Source: Rhyzopertha dominica
Lineage: Eukaryota; Arthropoda; Insecta; Coleoptera; Bostrichidae
Direction: 5' to 3'
Length of the DNA stretch: 64,000 nt
Assembly (NCBI GenBank): GCA_025024175.1
Contig: QCXZ01000041.1
Location: forward strand, 33,289,786-33,353,785
Below, piece by piece: positions 1 through 10,899 of this stretch (its first letter is position 1; every line of letters starts with the position of its first letter). The position numbers and the translations under genes are program-made. A model generated the notes under the pieces. It had not been told where the DNA came from, searched no databases, and was given only the letters and a program-made list of their open reading frames with translations.

Positions 1-1190
1 TAATCAGAAAGAAAAGAGAAAAAACAATTTTTAATAAAAAGCGTAAAATTTTACATTTGTAAGAACATCTTTTATATCTGTCCCCTTTGTAAAAAAGCAA
101 TGCTTGTTGCAACCACATATATATGATTTCTTTTATTAAAATTATTTAATTTTTCATGTTTATTGCTTTGCTAATTTCTATTTTTTAACAAAAACCTATT
201 TAATTAAAATATATTCTAGCTTTTAACTACTAACGAAATAACTGCAATATTTTTAATAAAAGCTATATAGTTTAGGTATTCGTTAATTTTACAGTCAATA
301 GCAGTTATACATAATAATTGCTAGAAAATTTATCAAGTTAATTTTTAACGTAAATTAGTCTTTATTTATAACTATAACAAAAACCATTGTTTATCAACCT
401 TACTACACTAATACTACTAAAAAAAAGATGTGAAAAATAACTAATGTATATGCAGCTTTCCATTTCCATTCTTTAGACTGATTATTCAGCTTTTGCATCT
501 CACTCAATCCTTATCTTATTACATCTCTAAATTATAATGACGAGCAACTTATTTCTTGTTTTCTTATTAAGAGCGTTCATTATCAACAGTGTTGAAATGT
601 ACAGAATTTTGTTCGCCTGTCAGTTTCTCCCGAACCTGAAGTGAGTAAAAATTCAAACAAAGTAACCGCATGCAAATGAGGGTCGATTTATGGGTTTATG
701 ACGACGGGTGCACTCTACCACCAGTGCAAAAATAATCCCACCATGAAATCCCAAACAGCAGCCTTACGCGGCAAAGCATTTCAGGTAAATGTTATCGGTA
801 TCTCCGGCGACGATTGCAAATAATTTAGGAAAGAAATGCAACCAGGACTATGGCACGATCTACACACAACAAAATAAGTGTTTGCCAACATTTTTGCATT
901 TGAAAAATTGTAGAGGTACTTTTGCAGAATCACATTAAATTATATACACGGGCAATGTAGAACGGAAAATCGCTGTCACTAATCTAACACGATTAATATT
1001 AGCTAATTGTTTTGGTATCAAAATCACCAACAGGGACTTGACATTACACAGATTTCAAATCATTCGGATCCGTCTGTGCCCAATATGAGAAAACATTAAG
1101 TCAAAGCCTTTGCCGTTACATTTTGATCTCTCGTGTTTTCTTTATCTGTTTTCACCAATTTGTCCATAAAATCATTAACTTCTTTATATA
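1..1190. other. AT-rich non-coding stretch
   Basis: I see no coding exon, RNA gene or clear repeat. A slightly less AT-rich patch around 640-1110 contains no reading frame that I recognise on either strand. Confidence 0.5.
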
Positions 1191-1655
1191 TTCCCTCATT
1201 CATGCCCGGGCGATGACAATTTTCACCATAATAATTTCCATCACTCTTTTGTAAATTACTTCGCAAATACATTTGTCACTGATTTCTTCTTGCCCGATTT
1301 TGTCTTTTTTAATAGATATAGTCGTCTTACCTCTACTTTTCCATAACTACCATATTATTTTGAATTACTATGAAGTATTTTGGTACTGTGAGATATTACA
1401 GCTGCAGCACATCTTGCTTCATACGAATTTTTCAAAGCATAATTAATTTGTTTTCCGCCAATAAAATTAAATTCTTCAACAATACTGATGGCGGCGTCAA
1501 TCAAAAAACTTCTTGCGGTGTTTGCGATAAACAAATAGCTAGGTTTTTGCCATAGGCACAAATTTCTTATAATTGAGCAAAGATATATTGAAAATCAACA
1601 ATCCTGTTTTCACCCATCACATCTACCTCAATAATCGCAAAAACATTGTCTATTA
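1190..1655 (-). pseudogene. Decayed coding stretch of unknown family
   Basis: On the minus strand, protein-like sequence continues through three frames with interruptions. One piece reads VIDNVFAIIEVDVMGENRIV, the next SFLIDAAISIVEEFNFIGGK and later NYALKNSYEARCAAAVIS. Further downstream another frame gives KTTISIKKDKIGQEE. The amino-acid make-up looks like former coding DNA, but no frame is open throughout. I do not recognise the family. It could be a relic transposon or integrated-virus gene, or a host pseudogene. It lies directly after the exon-like segment ending at 1656, so both may derive from one gene. Confidence 0.25.
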
Positions 1656-1796
1656 CTAAATATTTCTAAAATATGTGTAGTTATTTACTATCAAATTATG
1701 GCTAGATGAGCTGTCCTGCATAAAATCTGCTCTACCGGGATTCAGTTTTGATGCGACATTGATGTTACCCCAATTATTATTTATACTTGTTTCGTC
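1656..1796 (-). CDS. Candidate terminal exon, unrecognised protein
   Basis: A strong acceptor (long T-rich tract then ATAG) lies just above 1796 on the minus strand. From there 46 codons stay open to a TAG at 1658-1656, starting DETSINNNWGNINV and containing SKLNPGRADF and SSSHNLIVNN. The acceptor and composition suggest a real last exon or the start of a decayed coding block that continues in other frames below it. No donor exon was identified with confidence. Family unknown. Confidence 0.28.
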   Translation of the reverse strand, partial: DETSINNNWGNINVASKLNPGRADFMQDSSSSHNLIVNNYTYFRNI

Positions 1797-1799
1797 CTA

Positions 1800-3102
1800 T
1801 AAATAAAAAAAAACAACAATCAAGTAATTTCTGTACCGTGAAAGAAAAATACGGAGACTGAACCAAAGTAAAAGGCCAACACCTTACATTTGCACTTTCG
1901 GTTGTTTACTTGGGGTTGCTAATTTGCAAGCCATAAATAATACTGAACAGGGTTGTAAATCTTAGATTATTTTGCTTTGTATCCAAAAAGCAGAAATCAT
2001 TGTGTCATTATAAGTTTCTTATTTGTCAATATTTTTCTTCTTGTTTTAAAATATTGGAAAAGTAAGATATACACTATAAAACGACGGGGACAAGAATTCT
2101 TTTTTCCGTCTTACCTCCAAAAATCGGAATTTTTTCCTAGCCATTTTGTAGAATTATATTAACGTAGATTTACACTCAAACAATTGTTTTGAATGAGATG
2201 TTGAACGTTTATGTTGCATCTCCCATAATAAAATTGTTTAACTGTAAATTTAATTGCATGTTTGATAATTATTGATATTTATCTGCATTCGTCGACAGTA
2301 ACAGTAAACCACGTTACTCCAAAATTGCAAATTTTCCTCTCTATCTTCAGTTATAAACGTTTTTTGTTTAAAGTAAGAAAACATTATCTACACTTACATA
2401 GTATTATTTCTTAAGTAAAAATTATATTATATAATTATAAAAGGAAATAAGTTACTCATTATCATTATTTAGAGAGGCAATGTTTCACCTAGAGTACTAG
2501 TGTCTAAGTTGATTGACAATGTTTTCTTATTAGGTATACTTATATTTATAAACAAAAACTAATTTACGTTGAAAATAAATTTGGTGAAGTTTTATAGCAG
2601 TTTGTCTATATATCTAATATTTGCCGTAAAATTAACAAATACATAAGTTCAATACATAGTTCTTATAAAAAATATTGCAGATAATTTGTTAGTAGTTAAA
2701 CCCTAGAATAAGTTAAATTAAATGGGTTTTTGTTGAAAAAATAGAAATTATCAAAGCAATGAACACTGTAAGCTAAATAATTTTTAATGCGAGAAATCAT
2801 ATACATATACATAATATGGTTGCAACATGTACTGTTCTGTACTAAATGAATTTACTACAATTTTGTTAATGTATTATTTTATAAAGAAGACAGATATCAC
2901 ATGAACATAACCTGATTTTAAATTTTTAGGAGGTGGAATGGTAGAACAGAAAATATGAATTTTATTAAAAACTATTGTTTTGTGGCCACATTAAAATTTT
3001 TTTCTTTTAGTACTTAATATTGCATATAAAGGGTAAACTAAACGGGCTTCCTTCACCAGAATTTAAAGAGTTAACTTGTGCTTTAATAACTGCTAAGCCC
3101 GC
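1800..3102. other. AT-rich non-coding stretch
   Basis: No exon, RNA gene or recognisable mobile element was seen on either strand. Confidence 0.5.
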
Positions 3103-3246
3103 TTAGTCTTCTTCTTTACATTCAAGTAGACAGTCGAGCTTCCTCTTCAATACAGTCTTAAACTTGTTTGAGTATACCACTTGAGGATTAAAGAAAGGAG
3201 CAGCATGTATCTCTTCTTTTGCGACATCTACGTCGTCCGCAACTGA
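3103..3246 (-). pseudogene. Out-of-frame C-terminal continuation of the 3402 exon
   Basis: This is an open, coding-like frame of about 47 codons, offset by one base from the exon above. It is rich in acidic then basic residues and ends in a run of Glu/Asp before the stop. It overlaps the end of the preceding frame by a few bases only, as expected when a single base is missing. It could be an assembly error in an intact gene or a true frameshift. Confidence 0.35.
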
Positions 3247-3402
3247 ATATCGGGTTGCAGCGAATCGGGCGTATCGTTATTTTCACCACCGTCCCGTACG
3301 ACATTACTTATGAAGGCCACTGTACATAACTGAAGGCAAGTCGTCTTTACCACTGAATTCCATTTACTTATTAAATGGAGTGCAGTGTCCTCTAAGCCCT
3401 TG
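3228..3402 (-). CDS. Exon of unrecognised host gene (possible 3' exon)
   Basis: After the acceptor ATTCAG the exon begins in phase with the exon at 4286-4168 (two bases carried over). It reads SKGLEDTALHLISKWNSVVK, then a hydrophobic TTCLQLCTVAFISNVV and an acidic GGENNDTPDSLQPDIQ before a TAG at 3230-3228. A second, coding-like frame starts exactly where the acidic part ends and runs on to a stop at 3105-3103 (VADDVDVAKEEIHAAPFF, then a basic KFKTVLKRKLDC). One missing base near 3246 would therefore hide a longer C-terminus. I do not recognise the family. The upstream tract before the acceptor is not pyrimidine-rich, so the start is less certain than the frame. Confidence 0.42.
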
Positions 3403-4167
3403 CTGAATGTATTTTCTTACGGTGGTTTCAGTGTCCGTCGGCTGCAAAATAAGTTACGCTCTATACACGTTCAGTTTTATTAGATCTTTGGTTAAAACAA
3501 ATAAATCTTTTTTGATTTGTTTATTTTGTACCGATGAGAAAAATCTACAACATTGATTATTTGCTCATTATGGTGATAGTAAAGTTCTCAAGTTATTTTA
3601 GTGTGACTTGCGCAAGTAAAAGATCGTTATACAAAAGGTAAAATCCTGATAATTGAAAATATTGAATATTTATAAATCGGAACGCGCAAAAGATAAAACT
3701 GTTTCGATAAACTTTTGCGTTTATTCTTTTAACTCGCAGTTTGTTAAAAAAAATTATCACCCAAAAAAATTTTTTTTTAATTTCATAAAGATAAAGGTGC
3801 GTATTGCATATTTTATGGTGAACCGCAGCACAAATATTTTAATAATTACAATACATCATACTTTGAATCCACGCGTTCCCACCATACATGCAGACGTATC
3901 TTGCTTACCTCTTATATTATCTTATGATTGTCTTTGTTTACTTTATTCCAGGCTTCGTTACAGTGACTTATTGTAAGATTAAAATTATACAATAATTGAC
4001 TTAATACCAGCGAAATTAAATTGTTAGTGTGTTTTATTTTTTATGCTTAGTTTACCACAAAAAAAGCTGTTTGCAGATAATATTAGAAAAGTAAAGTTTG
4101 TATAATTAGTTCAATATTTAAACTATTTGTCAGAAATTAAGAAATATTAATTTATTTCAAACTATAC

Positions 4168-4286
4168 CTGTCTGGAATTCGAAGCTGAATGGCTTGATAT
4201 CCCTTTTCCGGATCATGAACTAGGTCCATAATACTGTTCACAGCTTGAATTACTACCAAGGAATCCTTACTGTGAAGTTCCGTGCG
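4168..4286 (-). CDS. Internal exon of unrecognised host gene
   Basis: The exon has a good acceptor (TTTTAG) and donor (CAG followed by GTATAG), and 39 codons without a stop: RTELHSKDSLVVIQAVNSIM, then DLVHDPEKGYQAIQLRIPD. Length 119 with a two-base overhang fits the exon starting at 3402. The alternation of hydrophobic residues suggests helical repeats, but I cannot name the protein. No further upstream exon was found before the retrotransposon nest that starts near 5.5 kb, so the rest of the gene may lie beyond that nest or have been lost. Confidence 0.5.
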
Positions 4287-4289
4287 CTA

Positions 4290-5500
4290 AAAATGTTAGA
4301 TCTATTCATGTTTTACAGGAAAAAATTTATATATTAAATTGTATTTAATACCTGCAAGATATTTAATCTATCCATCTATTTATCTTAAGTGATTTGAGGT
4401 TTATAATGATTATGGTGCAACGATCGATTGGTAATCAAACAGCAATGTTGATATTAGCTACACTTATGCAACGAGGACGCAATGTGCAACGAGCGAAGCA
4501 AGTAATAAGGCGAGTCCAATAAAGTTCAATTGCCTACGTCGGAGTTGCATACAAAACCTTATGATGTACTATTAAATGCATAAAGAACACGTAGTAATAT
4601 TGTGCTTTCTTATCAGAGTTGTGCAAATCAGACACTTGGAAACTTTGGTAATGCGGATTGACATTAAAATATCCAAAGAAGTACTTTACAGCTGCTGAAC
4701 GGTATTGATAAAATACCTGTCTAATGTTTGTGGTAAAACAGTTGTTTATTCGGTGGATGCGGGTGCATAAAGTGTAATTTACCGTGATCAAGTGTAGGCT
4801 NCTTGTTTGGGTGGTGAGATTGTCACCTGACAAAAATTTAGATATTGGCCTATGATATTGCCAAAACTGTATCGAAGTGGGAAGTGTTAATTTTTTTGAC
4901 AAGTATTACACTCAAAACGGAGCGCAGTTTAACTTAGCTTTGGTATATAAATGGGTTGCGTCACAGGAATTAATGTGTAATGTCAATTGTAGCTGTATCA
5001 AAATGGAAAACGGTTATACTTCGATATGTAGTACCTATCATAAAAAACAAAAAATTTACGTTTAAAAACACAATTCTTTATGATTTTAATTCTCTTCCGT
5101 TTGCTTTAAGTTCCACACCCCAATGCTTCATAGAACTAATGAAACCCATAAAAATAACTATTTAGACGACTCTTTTATTTTTAGATACATTGAAAAATAT
5201 GTCGGGAATGTAAATTTTATTACAACTTTTCCTATTTGAAGTTCCACATCATCCAAACTAGTTTTTTTGACGTGGACACGTGAACACCATATCTCATTTT
5301 GTGAAAATCGGTCATGTATCATCTAACGGTGATTCTACGAACTATAGCGTTGGTACGGTCTACAAGTACAGAAATCTGATGCATTGCCGAGTGTTTGGAC
5401 ATTTTTTTATAATCGGTAATGCGTCGTCTAGAGGCGCCTACGACGCAGGTTTCTACGGCTATAAAGTATAAGTAACATACCTCCCCAATAAGCGTTTGAG
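4290..5500. other. Stretch without a recognised gene
   Basis: A 122-codon minus-strand frame (4902-4534, with one N) and short plus-strand frames around 4.9-5.2 kb are present, but none resembles a known family. Bases 5280-5480 are less AT-rich and may belong to the 5' side of the copia element. Confidence 0.4.
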
Positions 5501-5501
5501 A

Positions 5502-5541
5502 ATTAATCAAATTTACCAGATGAACTGACAAGTGTAAAAAA
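5502..5541 (+). repeat. Direct repeat, left copy, flanking copia
   Basis: The core ttaccagatgaactgacaag plus the following tgtaaaaaa recurs at 15846-15874, with aattaatcaa just before both copies. The left copy sits directly before the first gag codons. It could be an LTR end or leader remnant. Confidence 0.6.
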
Positions 5542-5601
5542 ATGGATTGATGAAACACATAAAACCCCTGGCTGGTGAAGCAGATTGGCCAATTTGGAGG
5601 A
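5542..5601 (+). pseudogene. copia gag, first segment
   Basis: The frame beginning at an ATG near 5551 reads a short copia-type N-terminus containing HIKPLAGEADWPIW. It is cut at the duplicated 11-base target where the LINE inserted, and the same frame resumes at the right-hand copy of the duplication at 7749. Confidence 0.6.
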
Positions 5602-6189
5602 AAGGCTGGTTGAGCGTTATCTAAGGGATGGGGTGTTGTTGGTTGACAGACCTCTACACCCAAATCAGCATGCCTACAGGTCAGGCATGTCTACGGAAAC
5701 AGCACTCCATCAGCTTATCTGCCGAGCTGAGGATGCGCTATCCAAAAAGGAATGGGCTTTCTTGATATTGAAGGAGCCTTTAACAATCCTTCATTCGAGG
5801 CTCTCTGCTCTGCGGTAGCAAGCAGGGGCGCTAATCGAGCCATTGTAAAATGGATCGAGTCGACGCTCCGTTGCCGTCGCTTAGAGCTAATTTTGGAGGA
5901 AACTAAGGTGGAGGCGTCCGCCGTGCGAGGTTGTCCGCAGGGAGGTGTATTATCTCCCCTCTTGTGGTCTCTCCTCGTGGACACTCTCCTTGTTGACCTC
6001 AATAAAAACGGATACTATGCGCAGGCCTATGCAGATGACCTGTGCATTGTTATTTCAGGTAAATTTCTGGGGCCGGTTTCAGAGCTGATGCAAATTGCTC
6101 TAAACAGGACCAGTAGGTGGTGTGAACAAAGAGGATTGTCGGTTAATCCGGCAAAGATGGAACTCTTGGTGTTCACAAATAAAACGTAA
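5602..6189 (+). pseudogene. LINE reverse transcriptase domain (truncated, frameshifted)
   Basis: The first part (5585-5750) carries RT motif NQHAYRSGMSTETALHQL. A frame change near 5755 leads into GFLDIEGAFNN (the catalytic Asp block A), RGCPQGGVLSPLLWSLLVD (the PQG/SP block) and QAYADDLCIV, the YADD active-site motif. A stop at 6187 separates it from the next open frame at 6211. The enzyme would copy the element's RNA at a nicked target. This copy lacks the endonuclease and cannot be active. Confidence 0.85.
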
Positions 6190-6210
6190 ACAGGGATTCG
6201 ATGGCCTTCT

Positions 6211-7653
6211 TTGCAAAACGTAACATTGAATCCGGTACCGACGGTGAGGTATCTAGGTGTAACCCTGGATTCCAAACTTGCTTGGACGGATCATGTTAAC
6301 GAAATCAGCCGAAAGGCGTGTGCAACACTGTGGGTGTGCAGACCTCTTTGGGGAAACAGTTGGGGACTTCAACCACAGGTCGCGTACTGGCTGTACACAA
6401 CTGTGGTGAGACCTCTCATTACTTACGCCGCCCTGGTATGGTGGCGCTCTACTGCGAAACACAATATCAGGAAGGCATTAGCACAAATTCAACGACTGGG
6501 CTGTCTTATGATAACCGGTGGCATGAGAACGACACCTACTGCATCTATGGAGGTGCTTCTGGGACTGGAACCTCTACACGTAAGGGTAGAGTATGAAGCC
6601 CGGAAAGCGGCCTTTAGATTGCAGGGGTTAGGTAATTGGAAGTCTGGGGGAGAAGGGCACCGTATAGCGCTCTCTGTACCGAACGGAGATCAAGCTATTC
6701 TCTCAATGACAAGAGATAGGATTAACACGACTATGTGTTTTAACACACCATACAGAATCGTTATCCCCGATAAGGAGGAGTGGTTTCTGAATGGTGAAAA
6801 CATGCTTGTGCCACAAGGACTCATCTGGTACACAGATGGATCTAAAATGGACACAGGCACAGGCGCGGGAGTATGTGGTACATCTCCGAGGGTGCAACTC
6901 AGTTTGTCACTAGGAGAGTACCCTAGCGTATTCCAAGCGGAAATTTATGCAATTCTGGCATGTGCTCATGAGAACCTCAGAAGAGGGTATTCCGGACTGC
7001 ATGTCTACATTTGCTGCGATAGCCAGGCGGCACTTCGAGCGCTTACCTGTGTTAGGGTGCGCTCCGGCCTTTTACTGGACTGTCGTAACACATTAGTAAG
7101 GTTGGCCCAACATAATCGGGTTAACTTGATTTGGGTGCCTGCTCATGCAGGCATTGAAGGCAACGAAATGGCTGATGAATTAGCGAAGAAGGCGGCGTCC
7201 GCACGTTATCTCGGACCACAACCTTCCATCGCCATTACAGAAAGCAGACTGAGGGCCGAGATCACAAAGTGGCTTGGTCGTCTGTTTTACCTGTATTGGG
7301 AAGACGCGCCGGAACTGAGGCAATCTAGGGCCTTCATCACTGGACCTACGCTTGCCCAGGAACGCAAATGGCTTTTAAGCCGGGGTCGCTCTCAATTGCG
7401 ATTAGTGGTGGGTGTCCTCACGGGACACTGCCGGCTCAATAAACACATATATAATATGGGTGTAGTGGAAAGTAGCACCTGTAGGTTCTGCTTAGAAGAG
7501 GAGGAAACTCCGATTCACCTCCTTACCAACTGCGGACCGCTGGGGGGCAAAAGGTTTGGAGAATTTGGGTCTCAATTTATTAAGACTGAAGATCTTTATA
7601 GATTACCTTGGAAAGAGATACTACACTTCTTTGAGAAGGCAGGACTCTTCTAA
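6211..7653 (+). CDS. LINE RT thumb, RNase H and C-terminal zinc-knuckle-like region
   Basis: This is a 480-codon open frame. Residues about 10-60 are the RT thumb (RYLGVTLDSKLAWTDHV). The RNase H domain begins near residue 206 with WYTDGSKMDTGTGAG, followed by FQAEIYAIL, CDSQAALRAL and WVPAHAGIEGNEMADELAKK, which together supply the D-E-D-D catalytic set. A C-terminal CRFCLEEEETPIHLL motif is the Cys-His finger common at the end of arthropod LINE ORF2. The frame is unusually well preserved compared with the copia element around it, which fits a younger insertion. Confidence 0.85.
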   Translation: MQNVTLNPVPTVRYLGVTLDSKLAWTDHVNEISRKACATLWVCRPLWGNSWGLQPQVAYWLYTTVVRPLITYAALVWWRSTAKHNIRKALAQIQRLGCLMITGGMRTTPTASMEVLLGLEPLHVRVEYEARKAAFRLQGLGNWKSGGEGHRIALSVPNGDQAILSMTRDRINTTMCFNTPYRIVIPDKEEWFLNGENMLVPQGLIWYTDGSKMDTGTGAGVCGTSPRVQLSLSLGEYPSVFQAEIYAILACAHENLRRGYSGLHVYICCDSQAALRALTCVRVRSGLLLDCRNTLVRLAQHNRVNLIWVPAHAGIEGNEMADELAKKAASARYLGPQPSIAITESRLRAEITKWLGRLFYLYWEDAPELRQSRAFITGPTLAQERKWLLSRGRSQLRLVVGVLTGHCRLNKHIYNMGVVESSTCRFCLEEEETPIHLLTNCGPLGGKRFGEFGSQFIKTEDLYRLPWKEILHFFEKAGLF

Positions 7654-7725
7654 GCTACGGTGCGGGCACAATGGATCGAAAGGTCTAAGTGCAGCGCCCC
7701 GCCCCTTTTGCAGGGTCGCACCGCA

Positions 7726-7750
7726 GAAGATAGAATAGAATAGAATAGAA
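7726..7750 (+). repeat. LINE 3' tandem tail (ATAGA units)
   Basis: Four to five units of ATAGA end the LINE and run into the right target duplication. Variable short tandem tails of this kind are characteristic of I/LOA-type LINEs. Confidence 0.75.
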
Positions 7751-8460
7751 TTTGGAGGAGAAAATTGCGAGATTTGTTGGACTACCACGAAGACGCCGTG
7801 GATGTCATTGAGAGGAAGCTAGTGAAACCTGAGCCCCTTGGAGCAAGTGCTACGGAAGAGCAAATCAGAATGCACAAAAAGGCGAGTGATTTATTCCGTA
7901 TGGCAAATAGTTATGCAAAATCCATAATTTCGTGCTCGGTAACAGACGCGGTTTACCAAAAGATAATGGACAAAGAGACATCGCGTGAAGCATGGGAAGC
8001 GTTAAAGTTAAATTTTGAGGCATCGGCAAAGATCAGCTGTTCAAAATATGTATCGAATTTTTTGCATACGTTTGGATTAATCGAGAGGATGTTTCGACCC
8101 ATCTTGCAAAACTGAGAAATCTATGGAATGAGCTTAATAATGGTTTAAAGTCTAAGAGTGAGCATGCACTTCCAGATTTAATACTGATTGGCAAAATTTT
8201 GCACATTTTGCCAAGTGACTAAGAATTTTAAATCTAGTTGGTTCCTATTGTCAAAAGATGATGACAGAACTGTAGAAGAGTTAATCACCCAACTATGCAT
8301 ATATGAAAGAAATTTCGAAAAGGCCACAGAGGGAACCAGTGGAGAAGCATTATTCGCAAAAGGTGCAAACCGAAGAAAAATAGGAAGTCTAGGGATAATG
8401 ACAGTTGTAATTACTGTAAGAAAAAAGGACATTGGGTAACAGAGTGCAAGAAGTGGATTG
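7749..8460 (+). pseudogene. copia gag, main segment with zinc knuckle
   Basis: The frame LLDYHEDAVDVIERKLVKPE, followed by SYAKSIISCSVTDAVYQKIM and SREAWEALKLNFE, is the UBN2/DUF4219-type Gag of copia elements. Frames shift near 8095 and 8180. A CCHC zinc knuckle (CNYCKKKGHWVTEC) is encoded at 8406-8447. This protein would form the particle and bind the element RNA. Confidence 0.8.
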
Positions 8461-8499
8461 CTGACGGACGACCGAAGAAAAACGCGCCTCAGAGCAATG

Positions 8500-9085
8500 C
8501 CTTGGATAGCAGTGTAGCCCTATGCGTTATTAGTGAGGATATTCTTCAAGTAGAGAAGACTAACAGCAGAGACAGGATGGTGGATCGACAATGGAGCGAC
8601 GAAGCACATGTCCGGATCAGTTTATTGAGTTCCAAAAATTTCGAAGTCTGTGTTATCAAGGCTGCTGGAAAAGAAGCACTCAAGGCTATTGGCAAACGAA
8701 ACATTGAGATTTTATGCTTTACTGAAGATGCTACACTGAATATGACCTTGACTGATGTCTGGTACGTTCTAGGAATTTCCAAGAACTTATTTTGTGTTCT
8801 AGCAGCTCAAGACAGGAATGGAAACAGAAGATTTCACTCAACAGCTACCGAGTAAATGACAAGACAGAGCTGTGCGGATATCGTGAGAAAGGCGGAACTT
8901 TGTACAAGGCAGCCATTGAACCACTCATTCCTGATAAAGAAGAGAGAATTAGTGTAGCTGAAGCAGAAAATTCAACATTACAGTTGTTGTATCACGAGAG
9001 ATGGGGTCACCAAGACAAGCGGCATGTTAAAGATATGCTGAAAAAGGAGTTTGGTATTAATGTGAAGCTAGTAAGAGATTTGTGA
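8500..9085 (+). pseudogene. copia protease and GAG-pre-integrase region
   Basis: A WxDNGAT-like aspartic protease site (about 8578-8600) is split by a frame change. It is followed by LTDVWYVLGISKNLFCV, a typical copia protease C-terminal block. The next frame (8792-9085) has the GAG-pre-integrase histidines (YHERWGHQDKRHVKDML). The sequence breaks at about 9083, where the antisense gypsy element begins. Confidence 0.75.
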
Positions 9086-9840
9086 ACCCTGTATATAAAT
9101 AAATGTGGTTCTTCCGTTACCGTATATGCGGGTTTGACACGACGCGACGATTGCGCCACTTCGATGTGCGATCTTAAGATTGTTCGCGCTTCTGCTTATG
9201 ATCCGGAAGGGGCCTTCGTATGGAGGGTCAAACATTGCTATCGGGGAATCTCTTCTGACAAAGACGTGAGTGGCAGTCCTCAAGATCCTGGAATATAATC
9301 GTTTTTCGCTCACCGTGTCTGGCACCAGGGACTGGGCGAAGATTCCTGAAATGCTGGCGTAAATCTCATATTAACTCCGTTGAATCGGTGGCGTCGATAT
9401 TGTTTTCTGTTAAAAATTGCCCCGGAAGTCGAAGCGGTTCACCAAAAGCCAATTCAACTAATGTGGCTGTTAAATCGTCTTTCCAGGCGGATCGTATTCC
9501 TAGCAAAATCGCAGGCAGCACTTCGGTCCACCGCGTGGTTTCGAGACAGCGGATTGCTGCTTTCAGCTGACGATGGAACCGCTCTACCATTCCATTGGCT
9601 TGAGGATGGTACGCTGTTGTACGTAAGTGTGTTGAGCCTAAAAGCGCGCTCAGCTGCTGGAAAAGCTGCGACTCGAACTGTCGGCCCTGGTCGGTGGTAG
9701 CGCTAGCGGTGTTCCCATACCTCGATATCCAGCCTTTGAAGAGGCTTCTGGCTTCGGTGGTGGCTTCCATGTTCTTGATGACGAAAGCTTCCGGCCAGCG
9801 AGTGAACCTGTCGACACACGTAACAAGATATCGCATACCT
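9068..9840 (-). pseudogene. gypsy integrase catalytic core and C-terminus
   Basis: The 9836-9366 frame encodes RYLVTCVDRFTRWPEAFVIK (first Asp of D,D-35-E), ATTDQGRQFESQLFQQL (second Asp) and TAYHPQANGMVERFHRQLKA (the Glu). The frame 9325-9068 continues with HVFVRRDSPI and PPYEGPFRIISRS, the usual gypsy integrase C-terminal block. A frame break separates the two. The enzyme would insert element cDNA into the genome. Confidence 0.85.
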
Positions 9841-9889
9841 TCAGAAACTGGTATCTATGTGCAGGTGTTCAAATCGTGAAGATGGTGGC

Positions 9890-10870
9890 TTGAACGTCTC
9901 TAGCGGTGATGAAACGTGTCGGGATATTTTCATTTTTTTTGGCATTGTAGACAGCTACGCGCCCATGTTCGGCAGTCACTATTGATCGACGGCCACGCAA
10001 AACGTTGTGTGATGAGTTTGACTGACGCCTTGATTCCAGGATGCGATAGCTGGTGCATGGAGTAAAAACAGCTCGACGATGTTCTGGCGTAACGTACGGT
10101 CTCAGAATAGGCGTTGATATATCGCAGTAGAGGGATACATTAGTTCCAGGTATATGAACTTTTTGTAAGCTGGAGAACGGAATCGGATTTCAGGAATCGA
10201 CGCATCTCGACGTCTTCTTCTTGAGATCGAGCCAGCTTATGGAAGTCTACGGCTTCTGCTATTTCCTCAACACGTGATAATGTGTCGGCCACTACATTAT
10301 TCATTCCGGTAATATGTTTTATATCCGTTGTAAACTGCCCGATATAGTCTAAATAACGGAACTGTCGCGGCGAACACTTCTAAAGCTTTTGTTTAAACGC
10401 GAAAGTGATCTGTTTATGGTCGGTGAGGACTGTAAACGCACGGCCTTAGACCATATATCGAAAATGTCTAATTGCAAGGTATATAGCGAGAAGTTCGCGG
10501 TCGTATGCTGCGTATTTCTTTTCCGAAGCACCGAGCTTCTTCGAGAAAAATGCTAGCGGTTGCAGTCGGAAGCATCCGATACTATTGTGAGAACGGCATC
10601 AGGCTGCGGAGCTGCCAGGGTTGTGGCTCTCGCAAGGCTGTTTTTTGCATGCTTCGAAAGCTTGTTACGCTTCTGGTGTCCACGCAAGCTTGTCATTTCC
10701 TTTTACGTTCCCAACAAGCAGCGTCGCAGATGAATCGCCTGTAGAAGTTCACCTCCGGAGTTGCTTCGCGTTTTCCGGTTGTGGGAAATCATGGACGGCA
10801 GTCACTTTCTCTAGGGGTGGTGATATGCCATCGCTAGATACACGGTGTCCTAGGAAAGTCACTGGTTGCT
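9890..10870 (-). pseudogene. gypsy RNase H and tether region (multi-frame)
   Basis: Translating the minus strand shows LTDHKQITFAFKQKL near 10435-10380 and, in a shifted frame, SPRQFRYLDYIGQFTTDIKH then NVVADTLSRVEEI at about 10370-10260. These are the RNase H end and the connector before integrase in CsRn1-type elements. Several indels break it. Confidence 0.7.
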
Positions 10871-10899
10871 TCGAAAACACACTTTGATAGATTGATTGG

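Larger units (their letters stand above)
5602..7748 (+). mobile_element. 5'-truncated non-LTR retrotransposon (LOA/I type, with RNase H)
   Basis: The insert is flanked by a perfect 11-base target-site duplication aatttggagga (5591-5601 and 7749-7759). It starts abruptly inside the reverse transcriptase domain, as LINE copies do when reverse transcription stops early. It ends in a short tandem tail of ATAGA units rather than poly(A), which is usual for LOA- and I-clade elements. The presence of an RNase H domain after RT also points there and away from Jockey and most R1 elements. The intact frame matching across the duplication in gag shows that it inserted while gag was still readable. Confidence 0.88.

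Noticed and set aside
4534..4902. 122-codon minus-strand frame
   Set aside because: Contains an N, has no known motif and no splice or start context. Long open frames of this size can occur by chance.
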